A stretch of 64,000 nt of DNA from Ahaetulla prasina (Eukaryota; Chordata; Lepidosauria; Squamata; Colubridae), in assembly GCF_028640845.1 (NCBI RefSeq), contig NC_080546.1:82232757-82296756 (forward strand), written 5' to 3'. Under the pieces are notes generated by a model, which saw only the letters and a program-made list of their open reading frames with translations, was not told where the DNA came from and made no database searches. Within the stretch, counting starts at the first letter, position 1. Each line of letters opens with the position of its first letter. This document shows positions 20,690 through 32,339 of the stretch, one piece after another. A program made the translations under genes and the position numbers.

Positions 20690-21436
20690 GCCGTGGTGAA
20701 GAGACTGGGACAGAGGGGCCATGGCCCAAGGTGGTGAGGCATAATAACACGGAGCCAAAACCCTGGTGGAGAAACAGGCACCACCAAGAGTTCGAGGCAA
20801 AAAGTCCCATTCCGTACTAAGTATGGTGGAATAGTTATATTTTTTTAATGTGGGAACCAAATTGTTAGAGCAAATTTCCCAGATACAGAGAAGTGGAAAG
20901 AGGATATAGCTGGCTCATCTCTTCTCAACTCAGTCCCTTGGTAACCCGAAAGGCAATCAATCCGGAATCTACCGTGGGGAAAATCTTCAGGAAATGGGAG
21001 TGGACAACTCCATTTCTGAACGCTGATTACTTTTCTCAGCATGGGCTGCGAATCTTTAATATTGGATGGGTTTCAATGGCATTACCTAGGTTTTGTTTTA
21101 AAACCTTAGCTTCCTTGAACCTCAAATCCATCTCTGTAAACATCAGATTAAAGGAGTGGACAAAATTAGTGCGTGTTGGCTAACACTTAATCATTCTTCA
21201 ATCTGCTGTCGCTAGAGAATGTGGAAAGCAAAAAAAAAAAAAAAAGCTAATCAACACTTCATGAGAGCCTCTTGCAGGGATAATCTTGACTATATACTTT
21301 TCTTTAGCCGTTATAAACTCCAGGGATATTTCTCTAAGTACAAATAGGCTTTGGCTCTTATTCTTAATTGTATTTCTTGCTCTTTCTGAAATCAGTAATA
21401 AATTTCACAACCAAAGAATTGCAGGTTTGTAGTAAA
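20690..21436. other. No gene confirmed
   Basis: 20893-21183 is open on the plus strand (96 codons) but has no recognisable domain or splice context. The rest is AT-rich, with an A-run at 21230-21245. Confidence 0.3.
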
Positions 21437-21438
21437 AT

Positions 21439-21857
21439 CAGGGATGGGCTTCAAAAATTTTAGCAAGGGGTTCTCTGCCTGGTTGCTGGGTGGGCGTGGC
21501 CATGGTGGGTGTGGCTTAGTCAGCCTCCTGAACTATGGCGGGGGGGGTTTGCTCTCCCTGGGCTCCGGAGGCTTTCCTCGAGTCTCAGGGAGGGCAAAAA
21601 CAGCCTCCGGAGGAGAAAGAAACAGGCCTGTTTCTAGCCTTCCTGAATTTCCAAGATGCCCGTTTTTCATGCTCCCCAAGCCTCTGTATGTTCCTTGCAC
21701 TTACCTGCATCCAAAACAGGCTGCATGGGAACTCCTGGGAGGGGCAGGGTGGGGTGGGTGTGGCCAGCCAGGAATGGGATGGGGGTTCTCCAAACTGCAC
21801 AGAATCTTAGCTAGAGGTTCTCCTGAACCCCTGCAAACCCCCAGGAGCCCACCCCTG
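21439..21857 (+). mobile_element. Non-autonomous hAT element (family A)
   Basis: Termini CAGGGATGGGCTTCAA and GGAGCCCACCCCTG. Perfect 8-bp duplication agtaaaat (21431-21438 and 21858-21865). GGGCGTGGCC box near the left end; the interior is GC-rich. Confidence 0.92.
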
Positions 21858-22195
21858 AGTAAAATGGAAGGTTAATCTTCCAAAAACAAACAACGAGGAA
21901 AAGAAAACCTAACCCCAGTTCTGCTTCATGAGGTGTGTAAAGCAGGTCATGTGGATGTAAATAGGGGTTATGCTGAACTTGAGATGAGATTTAAGGAATC
22001 AGTCCTGGCTCTCTGCAGATGCTTCACAGTTTTCCAGTGGTATGATGGTTCCTGCAACTTTGTGTTTGACATCAATCGGGATTAATTCAAAGAATGACAG
22101 CTGCTATTTTATCAGCATTGTTCCAATCAGCTCCCAATTCTTGCTTATGAACTATTAATAATCTCCCCTGCGAAAGAATGAAGGGAGAACCTGGA

Positions 22196-22261
22196 ATGGA
22201 ATGGAATGGAATAGAATAGAATAGAACAGAACAGAATAGAATAGAATAGAATAGAATAGAA
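22196..22261. repeat. (GGAAT)n/(AGAAT)n microsatellite
   Basis: Pentamer array at the 3' end of the antisense CR1 at 22262-22535, with GGAAT units grading into AGAAT. Confidence 0.9.
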
Positions 22262-22535
22262 GAATTGGAAGGAACTTTGAAGGTCTTCTAGTCCAACCCC
22301 CTGCCCAGGCAGGAAACCCTACACCACTTCAGACAAATGGTTATCCACCATCTTCTTAAAAAATTCCAGTGTTGGAGCATTCACAACTTCTGGAGGCAAG
22401 TTGTTCCACTAATTAATTTTTCTAACTGTCAGGACATTTCTCCTTAGTTCTAAGTTGCTTCTCTCCTTGATTAGTTTCCATCCATTGCTTCTTGTCCTGC
22501 CCTCAGGTGCTTTGGAGAGTTGCTTGACTAGGTTA
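22262..22535 (-). mobile_element. CR1 LINE 3' fragment
   Basis: Minus-strand CR1 end: the complement of 'gggttggactagaagacctt' near the left, then the C-terminal coding region. Ends at 'cttgactaggtt', where Penelope-derived sequence follows. Confidence 0.85.
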
Positions 22536-22559
22536 GATTTACAATTTTCATTATTTTTT

Positions 22560-23180
22560 TTTAAATCAGAGAAGATTCAAAGATTTCAAAGAAGAAATTC
22601 ATCAAATTTGGCCTTCATCAAATCCAAAAAAAGATCCAGCAGGAGATCCTCAATAACAAAGAAGAGAACAACAAACAAAGTAACGTTGTCATTCCATACA
22701 TTGCAGGAATATCTGAAAAGCTCAGAAGGATTGTCAACCAACACAATAGACATGCACACTTTAAAACCCAAAAATACACAAAGGTGAAGGCTTGTCCATC
22801 TCAAGGATAAAAACCCAGACACAAACTGAGCAATGTGATATATGCAGTACAACACTGGTGAAACAAAACAGCCACTTCACAAACACATGGCGCAATATAG
22901 GAGAACAAACCCACCGGGACAAGATTCAGCAGTCCATCTTCGTTTGAAAGACAAAGGTCACTCTTTTGAAGACAGCGAAGTTCACATTCTGAACACAGAG
23001 GAGCACTGGTTTGAAAGAGGGGTCAAAGAAGCCATCTACATTAAGATTGAACAGCCCTTGATCAACAGAGGAGGAGGCCTACAACACCACTTAACTCTTA
23101 TTTACAACACAGTCCTTTCAGTAGAAGACTCCAACCATTTGCATTATTCAGGTGATATTGACGGGGTCAAATAAACCTCC
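22560..23180 (+). pseudogene. Penelope-like element, C-terminal GIY-YIG region
   Basis: Plus strand. An upstream frame gives KFGLHQIQKKIQQEILNNKE and VVIPYIAGISEKLRRIVNQH, the linker before the endonuclease. The frame from 22842 gives TGETKQPLHKHMAQYRR, GQDSAVHLRLKDKGHSFEDS, WFERGVKEAIYIKIEQPLIN and RGGGLQHHL, to a stop at 23174. In the family this region is the GIY-YIG endonuclease. The residues just before GETKQ, which should hold the second (YIG) motif, appear deleted, and a stop lies near 22808. Inactive fragment. Confidence 0.8.
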
Positions 23181-23879
23181 AAGTGGCCTCAATGAGAGAC
23201 CTAAAAGACCAGCTTGGACAGATAATTCTAAAGAGAATCTACCCACATGACTGCTAAGTGTCAACAATGGCTAGACAGCACTCAATCAGTCAACTGAAAA
23301 TTTGACTGCATGTTTTGTTAAAATACATTATGAAAAGATAGTAACTAGTGCTGGCCATTGTGTTTTCTTCCCCTTTCCTTTGTATAAGAAAGACACAATA
23401 AAATTCCATATCCCTCCAATTTTTAAGACTGAAATTCCAAGATATTTTTCTTGGAAATATACGTGGGGTATATTTGTCTTGGAAATATACGTGGGGTATA
23501 TTTGTCTTGGAAATATATGTCAAGATATGTGGGGTCAGAATTGGCTTGCTGTCTTAATCAAATTAAATCTTCGTCTTGATGCAGAGGCGGTCGCGGTGTT
23601 TTGCTCTGAATTAAATGCAGAGATGTCCCGGATCTGGAGCACTTCGGGCTTTCCAGGGAGCTCTCACCCTTCGAGCCCCAGAATTGTTCCTGGGGCTTTT
23701 TGGGGAGTTCTACCTCCACCTGATTGCTCACCTCTCCCTCTTTTCTCAAGGGAAAGGTTTCTGAGCTGTCAAACAGTTGATTTGCGCTGTCTGAATGGCT
23801 CTACGCAATCGCGGGGCTGGCGGTCTGAAAAGACCGTCTTCAACACCCAATGGTGCCACCGGAAGTCCAATTTGCTTGC
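23181..23879. other. No gene confirmed; short internal repeat
   Basis: A 31-bp unit around 'atacgtggggtatatttgtc' is repeated about 2.5 times at 23456-23525. 23560-23870 is CpG-containing and open on the plus strand, but I recognise no protein. Confidence 0.4.
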
Positions 23880-24246
23880 TGTCAGGGTTCCAACAGCTGC
23901 CCTAACTAAATCATGAACCTCGAGCCAAGCTTCAAAAGAAACTCAGTTATTTATTAGGAACTTCATGTTGTCATGTTCCAAATGAAGCCAACTCTGACCC
24001 CATGTAACTGACACCCAATCATGACCCTGTTTTCCCACTCCCCCCAAGGTGTATCATCAGTCACATTTGCCTATGGAGCAATTTCTTGGGATGTAGAGAT
24101 CACTCCCCTTCAACCGCTATAGGTAACCCTGGCAGACAGCCTTGGGAGAGAGATGTCTGGAATGTGCTTTTGTATTTGGCTGCCATGCTGCTTCGTCGGT
24201 TTCCCATCCCCCTTGCCTATGGCCAGGGATGCTTTGCGAGTTGACA
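23880..24246 (-). mobile_element. LTR (TGTCA...TGACA family, minus strand), probable
   Basis: The left edge TGTCAGGGTTCCAACAG is the inverse of the LTR end AACCCTGACA seen at 25644. On the minus strand a poly(A) signal (cctaataaataac) lies about 80 bp before the end. The far edge is placed at 'gttgaca' 24240-24246 by length; no matching duplication is seen. Confidence 0.5.
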
Positions 24247-24494
24247 CTATTCGTTTGAGGGCAGATAGGAACAGCAAGAATATATTTGCAAATTGCCTTG
24301 TAAGGATATAGAGAATGCCAAAAGGGAGGAATGAACAAACATTTTCCACATTAAAAGTCTCACAAACATTTACATTTATTCACCCAGAGAAGATTGGAAG
24401 AGCAACAGAGAGAAGAGCAACAAAGATGACTAGGGAACTGGAGGCTAAACGTATGAAGAACGGTTGCAGGAATTTCTAGGTTGGAGAAACTAGG

Positions 24495-24971
24495 TGTTGT
24501 GACTCCAGCCCCCGAACCTGGCCCCATGCCTAAAAGTGACTCCAAGAGTGAGGGGGAAGGGCCAGTAAGGCTTACCTCAGGAGCATCGATTCCTTTGGCT
24601 CGACTCCAGGAGACAGAACCAGACCAGTCAGAGGACGTGATGAGGCCATCATCCCCTGATTCCTCCCTTCCCCAGGCTACGCCTTCAGACCCAGCTGATA
24701 ATAATAATCAAGCTTGGCTTGACCCGCGCTTCAGAAGATTAGAGAGGCGGCATCATCAAAAGGATATATAAGGAGCTTTGGGACTGCTCTCACTCCACGG
24801 GAAGCAAAGTTTAGCTGCTCCGTTTCAAAAGGAGCTGAAAGCCTTGCTACATGAGTCATTTGTTTGAACTTTGGCAGGCAGTTGCAATTTCTCTTCCAGG
24901 ACTGATAAGAGCCATGAATCCACTGGCTGAAGGTCAGCTCATGGGTCTGAAGTGGGGAAGGAGACAGAACA
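24495..24971 (+). mobile_element. Solo LTR (TGTTGTGACTCC subfamily) inside CR1
   Basis: Starts TGTTGTGACTCC, ends GACAGAACA, perfect 5-bp duplication ctagg (24490-24494 and 24972-24976). TATA-like aggatatataagg at 24761-24773. The U3 frame from base 2 is open for ~92 codons: VVTPAPEPGPMPKSDSKSEG ... DPRFRRLERRHHQKDI, with a stop just after the TATA region. Confidence 0.93.
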
Positions 24972-25252
24972 CTAGGTTTCTCTAGTCCAGTGAAGAGAAG
25001 GACCAGGGGAGACATGATAGCAGTGTTCCAATATTTGAGGTGCTGCCACAGAGAAGGCAGGGGGGTCAACTTATTCACTCAAGCCCCTGAGGGCTGGAGA
25101 AGAAGCAATGGATGAAAACTAAACAAGGAGAGAGGCAACCTAGAACTAAGGCAAAATTTCCTGACAGTGAGAACAATCACCAGAGGTTTTTAAAAAGAGA
25201 TTGGAGAGCCATTTGTTTGAAATGGTATAGGATCTCCTGCTTGAGCAGGGAC

Positions 25253-25644
25253 TGTCAGGCCTGGAAGCCATCTTTGGTATTAGGCCTTCAGGCCTGCCAT
25301 GTTTATTACTGTGGGAAACTGGGAGGTGGGATTGTATGGAGCAAGGGTGATATGTAGTCATAATAACATTCCTTTCTCAAGAAGTCAAGGACAACTTGCC
25401 CTGAACCTAGAAGGCTGGAACTGGGAGGCATCTCCAGTTGGAAGGATGTTTGATTGGACCATGTGATGGACATGTGGATGCTGGGCAGGGACTTGAACTT
25501 TCCTTTGGGTGAGGAAAACCTGGAAGCTTTCAGATTTGGGTTTTCCCAGATGTGCCAATATGACATCTCTAATAAAATGTAGCTTTGAGGAATTTCAAGC
25601 CTTGGAGTTTTCTTTTGTTGCGGGTGTTACTTGGAACCCTGACA
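25253..25644 (+). mobile_element. LTR (TGTCA...TGACA family)
   Basis: Starts TGTCAGGCCTGG, ends GGAACCCTGACA, with a poly(A) signal (ctctaataaaatg) at 25573-25585. The right flank continues ~130 bp with unrelated sequence ending in a G run before CR1 resumes, so this may be an LTR plus a remnant of internal sequence rather than a clean solo LTR. Confidence 0.7.
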
Positions 25645-26307
25645 TTAATCTGAATCTGCTTTAAACAATGCACTAGCTCCCCAGATACTGGGGTGCTGTC
25701 CATGGTCCTGAGCCCCAAACACCGACCCGAAACTGGGCACCATAAAGACTGAGGGAATATGGGGGGGGGGAAACAAATGATAGGGAGTTGGCAGACCTCC
25801 AAGGTCTATTATTCTGTTATTCACCCAGGTTTTTAAATTGGGATGAAAATGCTAATTGTAGCATCTCTCACAATGAAGTGATGGGCCCTTCTCACATAAT
25901 GATCCAGGAAGGGAGGAAAGTTTTCCTGGAAAATAACCCTTAAGCTGAGTCATTTTTTCCCCCCCAGCCAATCAGAGCTGCTTGGAAAAGCTGTTTAGGA
26001 GAAGATGGGGAAAATGCTTCTATTGCAGGAATCTTCTATAGTAATGATTGAATCTTCTAGTGCAGTGATGGCAAACTTTTTTCCCTCGGGTGCCGAAGCG
26101 TGCATGCTGACACACATAGTGCAATGCCCCCCCAACAGGACCCGCCCCCCCGCCCATGCATGTGTGACTCTCCTCTGCCCCCACCATCAGTGTACAACCG
26201 TTTTGGTGCTAGCAGGCACCCTGAAGCTTCTGGGAACCAAAAATGGGGTGCGGAGTGGGGGGGGGGGCGCCGCACCGCCCCCTGCGCATGTGTTTGTGAC
26301 TCTTAAC

Positions 26308-26990
26308 ATAACATAATAACAGAGTTGGAAGGGACCTTGGAGGCCTTCTAGTCCAACCCTGCCCAGGCAGGAAACCCTACACCATTTCAGACAAATGGTT
26401 ATCTTAAAAACTTCCAGTGTTGGAGCATTCACAACTTCTGCAGGCAAGTCGTTCCACTTATTGATTGTTCTGACTGTCAGGATATTTCTCCTTGGTTCTA
26501 AGTTGCTTCTCTCTTTGATTAGTTTCCACCCATTGCTTCTTGTTCTACCCTCAGGTGCTTTGGAGAATAGTTTGACTCCCTCTTCTTTGTGGCAGCCCCT
26601 GAGATATTGGAACGCTTCTATCATGTCTCCCCTAGTCCTTCTTTTCATTCAACTAGACATACCCAGTTCCTGCAACCGTTCTTCATATGTTTTAGCCTCC
26701 AGTCCCCTCATCATCTTTGTTGCTCTTCTCTGCACTCTTTCTAGAGTCTCAGCATCTTTTTTACATCATGGCGAGCAAAACTGAATGCAGTATTCCAAGT
26801 GTGGCCTTACCAAGGCATCATAAAGTGATATTAACACTTCACGTGATCTTGATTCTATCCCTCTGTTTATGCAGCCCAGAAGTGTGTTGGCTTTTTTGGC
26901 AGCTGCTGCACACTGCTGGCTCATATCTAAATGGTTGTCCACTAGGACTCCAAGATCCCTCTCACCCCCCCACCTCCGCACAGGTGCTCG
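26308..26990 (-). mobile_element. CR1 LINE 3' fragment
   Basis: The minus-strand frame gives [24 protein letters not shown] sequence with [13 protein letters not shown], then MKRRTRGDMIEAFQYLRG and NGWKLIKERSNLE: the last ~220 codons of CR1 ORF2 in two frames, and a short 3' UTR at the left. Confidence 0.88.
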
Positions 26991-27128
26991 CATCTCGCAG
27001 CAGAGACCCGAAAATCCGCTGGCTGGTGGGAAGCATACAGGCATGAGCGGTGGAGCTGACCTGGGTGTCAGCTCACATGCCCTCAGAGATGGCTCTGCAT
27101 GCCACCTGTGGCACTCATGCCTTAGGTT

Positions 27129-27265
27129 CAGTGGTGGGATTCAAGTAATTCAACAACCAGTTCTCTGCCCTAATGATTTCTTCCAATGACCAATTTGCCA
27201 AACTGCTCAGAAGGTTAACAACCAGTTCTCCCAAAGTGGTGCAAACTGGCTGAATCCCACCACTG
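27129..27265 (+). mobile_element. Short non-autonomous hAT (family A)
   Basis: Termini CAGTGGTGGGATTCAAG and CTGAATCCCACCACTG; perfect 8-bp duplication cttaggtt (27121-27128 and 27266-27273). Only 137 bp: essentially two subterminal 'caacaaccagttctc' blocks. Confidence 0.95.
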
Positions 27266-27289
27266 CTTAGGTTCACCATCACAGTCCTA

Positions 27290-28000
27290 GTGTCTGAATG
27301 TGAAAGTAGATTTTTGCATACGGTGAAGGTAGATTTTTCTAACCCAACATGGAAAAATACAAGAAAAGCAAAAAAAAAGATGCATCAGTTACTTGAAGAC
27401 CGAGAAAGAGTCTTGAAGAAACAGACATTATAGGGATAAATATATATATATATATGCATCACATGTTTCAGCAAATGATGGGAAAGATCTACAGCTTAGT
27501 TACTTCATTTGCCTCTGGATTTATTCCAGAAATCTATCACAGAGGATCTCAGATGAATTTTTTTTAAATTACAATTAAGGATGAAACGAGCTAAGGGAAA
27601 CAGATAATGTAAAATGGATTTTTAGTTCCTGCTATTGGTTGATTTGGAATATTGAACGAATGACCCGCAAATGTTAAAGGCTACACAAAAATCTTACGTT
27701 TCTCATTGCACTGCCACTTAACACACAGAGGTTATATTATTTCATTGTGTGTATCTGATCTCCGTAGATCATCTCCATCTAATAAGATAATTCCATTTTT
27801 TCAATTAGATAACCGTCAGAGGCTCCATCTTCTGTTTCCTGAAATAGCCACTTTCCAATAAACCAAAAATAAATAAATAAATAAAAAAATTAGTACCCTA
27901 AGACGGGGTAGGTAGGCAAAAGCCCCGATGAAGGAAAAAGGAAAGGCCTGTGCTTAAATTGTTAGCACTGAATGTCAAAGTCTTTACTCCACTTTGTTCT
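27290..28000. other. No gene recognised
   Basis: AT-rich sequence with a short (TA)n at 27440-27455 and an (AAAT)n run at 27868-27885. Nothing coding is recognised. Confidence 0.4.
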
Positions 28001-28264
28001 CTTAGACCAGGGGTGACAAACTCGATTTCATTGAGGAGCGCATCAGGGTTGTGTTTGACCTTGGGGTCCGGGATGGACGTGGCCAGAGTAGGCGTGGCCA
28101 GCTTGATGTCACTAATGTCAGGGACGCCTGTGGTGGCCCAAGCACTCTGCCAGTGGAAATGGGCTCCTGAGCTCTGTTTTCAGCCGTGACAGCCTCCTGC
28201 AGCCCTCTGCCAGTGATAATGGAAGCTGGAAGGGGAGGGTACCGTTTTTGGCCATGACAGCCTC

Positions 28265-28533
28265 TTTTTTTTATTTTTTTATTTGCATTTATATTCCGCC
28301 TTCTCCGAAGACTCAGGGCGGCTTACACTATGTGAAGCAATAGTCTTCATCCATTTGTATATTATATACAAAGTCAACTTATTGCCCCCAACAATCTGGC
28401 TCCTCATTTTACCTACCTTATAAAGGATGGAAGGCTGAGTCAACCTTGGGCCTGGTGGGGCTTGAACCTGCAGTAATTGCAAGCAGCTGCTGTTAATAAC
28501 AGACTGTCTTACCAGTCTGAGCCACAGAGGCCC
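28265..28533 (-). mobile_element. tRNA-derived SINE with L2-like tail (SINE-1)
   Basis: Minus strand; head complement 'cagtctgagccacagaggc' at 28515-28533, B box near 28463, tail 'ccgccttctccgaagactca', A/T tail at 28265-28290. Nested in the hAT element. Confidence 0.88.
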
Positions 28534-28722
28534 TCTTGCCAACCTCTGCCAGCAAAAGCAGAGCTCAGGGAGCCTCATGCCCCACAGGCTTCATTTTCAG
28601 CTACAACAGCTTCCTGCAACCCTCTGCCAATGACAATGGAGCTCAGGCGGGCCACGTGCAACCCCTCGAGTTCCGTTTTGCACCACAGGACAGTCCTTTG
28701 CTCTTTCCAGGGTGGCCCCATG

Positions 28723-29341
28723 TGTTGTGACCCAGGCCCAAGTAGGTAGTAGTAAACTCAGTCAGTTTAAAAACAAACTTTCTTCCAACAGCTGAGAATT
28801 AACTCGTTCTCAGGGTAGTCCAAACTAAATCAAAGCAAATTCTTCCCTGCACAATTCCTCAGTCTTATCACCAACCTTGGTCTTAATTAGGCAAACTGCC
28901 AAAGGCCTTTCTTGGCAAAAGTTCAAAAGCAGAAGACTTCGATAAGAAACAAATGCAGCAAGACAAAGCTATCAACATTGTTTTCCGGCAAAGAGCCCAA
29001 ACACCATTGCTGGTCTTTTAAGCCTTATGGGAGGGGCCAATCATCTCTTGGCCCTACTCCTGAGTCATCCTCTTTGCTTTAGCTGCTCTTGCCTTCTGGC
29101 AGCTCTTCTCATGCAGGCATTAGGAAAAGGCTCCTTCTGTTCCTCTGCCTCACTACTGTCTGCCTCTGGAGGCTCTGGAGTCCGTACCTCACTCCCCAAT
29201 GGCCTAGGCCCCATCTCTGCCTCCAACGCAGAGCCCTCATCCGGACCTTCCCCAGCCTCCAGGACTGGCCCATGTTCTTCCTCAGCCTCATCACTGTCTG
29301 ACTCCGTTGCCAGCTCCACAGGCTGCTGGTGGACCACAACA
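28723..29341 (-). mobile_element. Solo LTR nested in a hAT element
   Basis: In plus coordinates it starts TGTTGTGACCCAGG and ends GACCACAACA; perfect 5-bp duplication ccatg (28718-28722 and 29342-29346). On the minus strand the frame from LTR base 2 is open for ~100 codons: VVVHQQPVELATESDSDEAE, then EEEHGPVLEAGEGPDEGS, ending MRRAARRQEQLKQRG before a stop at about 29065. TATA-like 'ggcttaaaagacc' follows the stop. Confidence 0.93.
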
Positions 29342-29419
29342 CCATGGGCCAAATCTAAGCACCCTGCAGGCCAGATCTGGCCCCTGGGCCTTGAGTTTGA
29401 TACCCCTGTCTTAGACAAT

Positions 29420-30078
29420 ATAGTGGCACTGCAAAAACCCGGAAGGCAGAATTGGAGTTTTGAGCTTGAATGGATTAAGCAATGAGGAATCAGTGGGATC
29501 TCATCTGTTTTTAATAAATTGCAAACTCTGTCCTGGCCTCTGTGCTGCTGCTTTTCTGCTAAGCTGGCTCTTTGGGACTTCCTTCCATCTCTGACAGTTG
29601 CAAGAGAAATGACTTTGAACTGGATGGGGAGCAAGCATTGAGATGTCACGCACAGACTGCTTATCGAAGAATAATCATGAGTTGAATGCTTTTCATTTTT
29701 TTTTCCTGGAATGTGTTATTTTGTGATTAGCAAGCATCCCACTGAAAAGGGCCTTATCACTCCCTCCAAGTCTAAATAAAACACGAACCTTTGCATTTAG
29801 GGGAAGAAAAAAAAAAGGTGAATTAGCAGTTTGCAATTGTATACGTTCTCCGAAATTAATCTTGCCCTCGAGCAAGAATCTAGCAACCGATCAAAATTCT
29901 TCCTTAAATCTGAAACACTTTTTATAAATGGAGTTTAAATCACTCTTTAAATCCAGGTGCCTGGTGCTACTTAAATGAATAGCCACAGAGAAAGTAACTG
30001 TAAGATTATTAAGTATTGGTAGTACTGGCCAGCGGGACAAAAATTGAATGGTGACTAGATAGTTTGGTGATGGGTTGG
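29420..30078. other. No gene recognised
   Basis: AT-rich, no recognised repeats or exons. Confidence 0.35.
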
Positions 30079-30086
30079 GGGAGAAG

Positions 30087-30357
30087 CAGTGGTGAAATCC
30101 TGCCGGTTCTGTCCGGCTCGTGCGATTTGGTAGCGGTGGCAGTATGTGGTTTGACAACCTGGTAGCAGTGGCTATGTGAGGCTCCGCCCACCCCCCTGGA
30201 TGTCGTTACTTCCTGGTTTGAACCAGGAAGTAACCCATTTTTGACCCTTTGCGCATGCGCAGAAGGCTTTGAACATGCATAGAGGGTCAAAAATCGGATG
30301 TGATAATGGCACGTGCATTTCCGAACTGGCAGGGAAGGTAACTAGATTTCACTCCTG
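30087..30357 (-). mobile_element. Non-autonomous hAT element (family A)
   Basis: Ends CAGTGGTGAAATCCTGCC and TAGATTTCACTCCTG; flanks gggagaag / gtgagaag (7 of 8). The interior includes 'ggtttgaaccaggaagtaac' as a short palindrome. Confidence 0.85.
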
Positions 30358-30699
30358 GTGAGAAGCCATAATATATGTGCAGCTCATTCTTTTCAACATC
30401 AAATAATCAGGAAAGAGCTTCAGCCAAGAGAAGTGCCACTGAGAAAGAATCTAATGATAAGGTACCTAACACTTTAGGAGAAAAGTGAGGATAACAGAAT
30501 ATAGTACATGCTGTTATGAGGACAGGATGAGGCTGCAGTCAGCCAGGGAAGCAGAACAAGCTTCTATGAGAAGGAAGAGGAAAGAAGAAAGGAACGTGAT
30601 CAATGATTAAGAACAGTGGAACTCAAAGGGTTGGAGAAAGCTGGTGAAATAGGATATTGTCAGAGACCTTTCCTAAGCAGATGGGGAAAATAATAATAA

Positions 30700-31180
30700 T
30701 AATAATGGCAACAAAATCCCAAAAGGTGCTTTTTTCAAAAGGCAATTGAGCTTTATTTTTTCCTTGAAGACATTTCACTTCCCAATCTAAGAAGCTTCTT
30801 CAGTTCTGGCGAAATAGTGGAGGATGGAAGGATTTCTATTCATCTGGTCGTTAGCACTCTTTCTGAGAGTTGTGGCAGCCACATGCTCTCAGGGTCACCT
30901 GGATAGTGCAAATGGAACAGCTGAAAAACCACCTCTGGTTGGTCCCGGAGTGGGGTGGGAATGGAGATTTTGCAATATCCTTCCCTCAGAAATGGGAATG
31001 GAGATTTTACAGTCTCCTTCCCCTGCCATGCCCACCTAGCCACACCCACCAAGCCACAGCATGCCCACCATGCCACGCCAACAGAACCGGTAGTAAAAAA
31101 AAAATTGAATTTCACCACTGCCCTGAAGGCACAGATAAATCTCCAAGTAACCTCAATAACTCTCAGAAAGAGTGTTTTTT
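30700..31180 (-). mobile_element. Penelope-like 3' end interrupted by a hAT fragment
   Basis: On the minus strand 30725-30925 reads 'tctcagaaagagtgctaacg', then 'gaagaagcttcttagattgg', 'gaagtgaaatgtcttcaagg' and 'aaaaagcacctttgggattt', a widespread vertebrate repeat 3' end that I associate with PLEs. 30925-31124 is a family A hAT fragment; the flank 31126-31175 (cagataaatctccaagtaac, ctcagaaagagtg) is a second, offset copy of the same repeat. Confidence 0.5.
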
Positions 31181-31199
31181 TCCCCTCAAGTTTTTTATT

Positions 31200-31765
31200 T
31201 TTTTACAATCATCAATGCATGAACAGTGTGGCACCTGAGTGTCTTACATTATAATACAAATAAAATAATATTCATCATATTTACTATGTTTGACAAGCTT
31301 ATATAATTATGGTAATAGTATGCATATTTATGTTGTTATAATCTTTCATTATTTAGTTATTCAATATTTCAATATGTTATTTTTATGCCAATCGCCATAT
31401 TTTTAGTGTCATTCCTTTTACTACAAATAAAATATTATTAATCGTATTTGTTACTTACTTACTTACATTTAGTAAGCTTATATGGTTCTAATAATAATAC
31501 ACATATTTATGCTGTTATAATATTCCATTATTTAATTATTCAGTATTTCAATATGTTCTTTTTATGCCAATCACCATACTATTCAAGCATACTTGATAAT
31601 ACCATCATTCAAATTCTAATTTCCCCTCTTGTTATTACTTATTATATAGAAATGTGTATTCCCTGTGTATTCCCTCTCTTTCTAGTTTATATCCCTATTC
31701 TAATTTTTAATTATGCCACTATCATATTTAAAAATATTCCCTTTCTATCCATCATCTCTTGCCCG
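31200..31765. other. AT-rich tandem-like stretch
   Basis: Two diverged copies of a ~180-bp segment, at 31270-31410 and 31450-31580 (shared 'tatgccaatc', 'attcaatatttcaatatg', 'acttactta'). No coding signal. Confidence 0.5.
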
Positions 31766-31770
31766 CTTTA

Positions 31771-32335
31771 ATAGAATAGAATAGAATAGAATAGAATAGA
31801 GTAGAGTAGAGTAGAATAGAATAGAATAGAATAGAATAGAATAGAATAGAATAGAATAGAATAGAATAGAATAGAATAGAATAGAATAGAATAGAATAGA
31901 ATTCTTTATTGGCCAAATGTGATTGGACACACAAGAAATTTATCTTGGTGCATATGCTCTCAGTGTACATAAAAGAAAAGATACGTTCATCAAGAATCAT
32001 AAGGTACAACACTTAATGATAATCATAGGGAAACAGTCAATATAAATCTTAAGGATACCAGCAGTCATACAGTCTGGTTACAGTCATACAGTCATAAGGG
32101 GGAGGAGATGGCTGATAGGAACTATGAGAAGATTAATAGTAGTGTAGATTTAGTAAATAGTTTGACAGTGTTGAGGGAATTATTTGTTTAGCAGAGTGAT
32201 GGCGTTCATTTATATCCAGGATGCAAGGGGTCTATAAATATTTTCACAGTCCTCTTTTTGACTCGTGCAGTATACAACTAACAACACTACCAACCTGCCT
32301 TCCATTGAGTACACAGGTCCTCAATGGAAGGCAGG
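31771..32335 (-). mobile_element. L2/CR1-type LINE tail with (GAATA)n
   Basis: (GAATA)n at 31771-31902 followed, on the minus strand, by the 3' UTR complement 'attggccaaatgtgattgga' and the end of the coding region ('tttagcagagtgatggcg' complement). Ends in a short palindrome at 32283-32335 around 'ccaacctgccttccattgag'. Confidence 0.85.
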
Positions 32336-32339
32336 TTGG

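Larger units (their letters stand above)
24390..25830 (+). mobile_element. CR1 LINE 3' end broken by two LTRs
   Basis: CR1 pieces at 24390-24494, 24972-25252 and about 25780-25830 form one CR1 3' end. The first break is the solo LTR 24495-24971; the second is the TGTCA-type LTR at 25253. Confidence 0.8.
26063..27284 (+). mobile_element. hAT element (family C) holding CR1 and another hAT
   Basis: Left end CAGTGATGGCAAACTTT at 26063, right end GGTTCACCATCACAG at 27284, flanked by ttctagtg / tcctagtg (7 of 8). Inside are an antisense CR1 (about 26308-26990) and the short hAT at 27129-27265, so the original element was only ~370 bp. Confidence 0.85.
28008..29408 (+). mobile_element. hAT element (family B) carrying a SINE and a solo LTR
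   Basis: Termini CAGGGGTGACAAACTCG and GAGTTTGATACCCCTG; perfect 8-bp duplication tcttagac (28000-28007 and 29409-29416). The 1.4 kb length is explained by the SINE (28265-28533) and the LTR (28723-29341); the rest is a ~510-bp family B element with GC-rich 'ctctgccag' units. Confidence 0.92.

Noticed and set aside
23302..23916. 204-codon plus-strand frame as a gene
   Set aside because: It crosses a short tandem repeat (23456-23525) and runs into an LTR at 23880; the protein is not recognisable. The CpG-containing core 23560-23870 may merit a similarity search.
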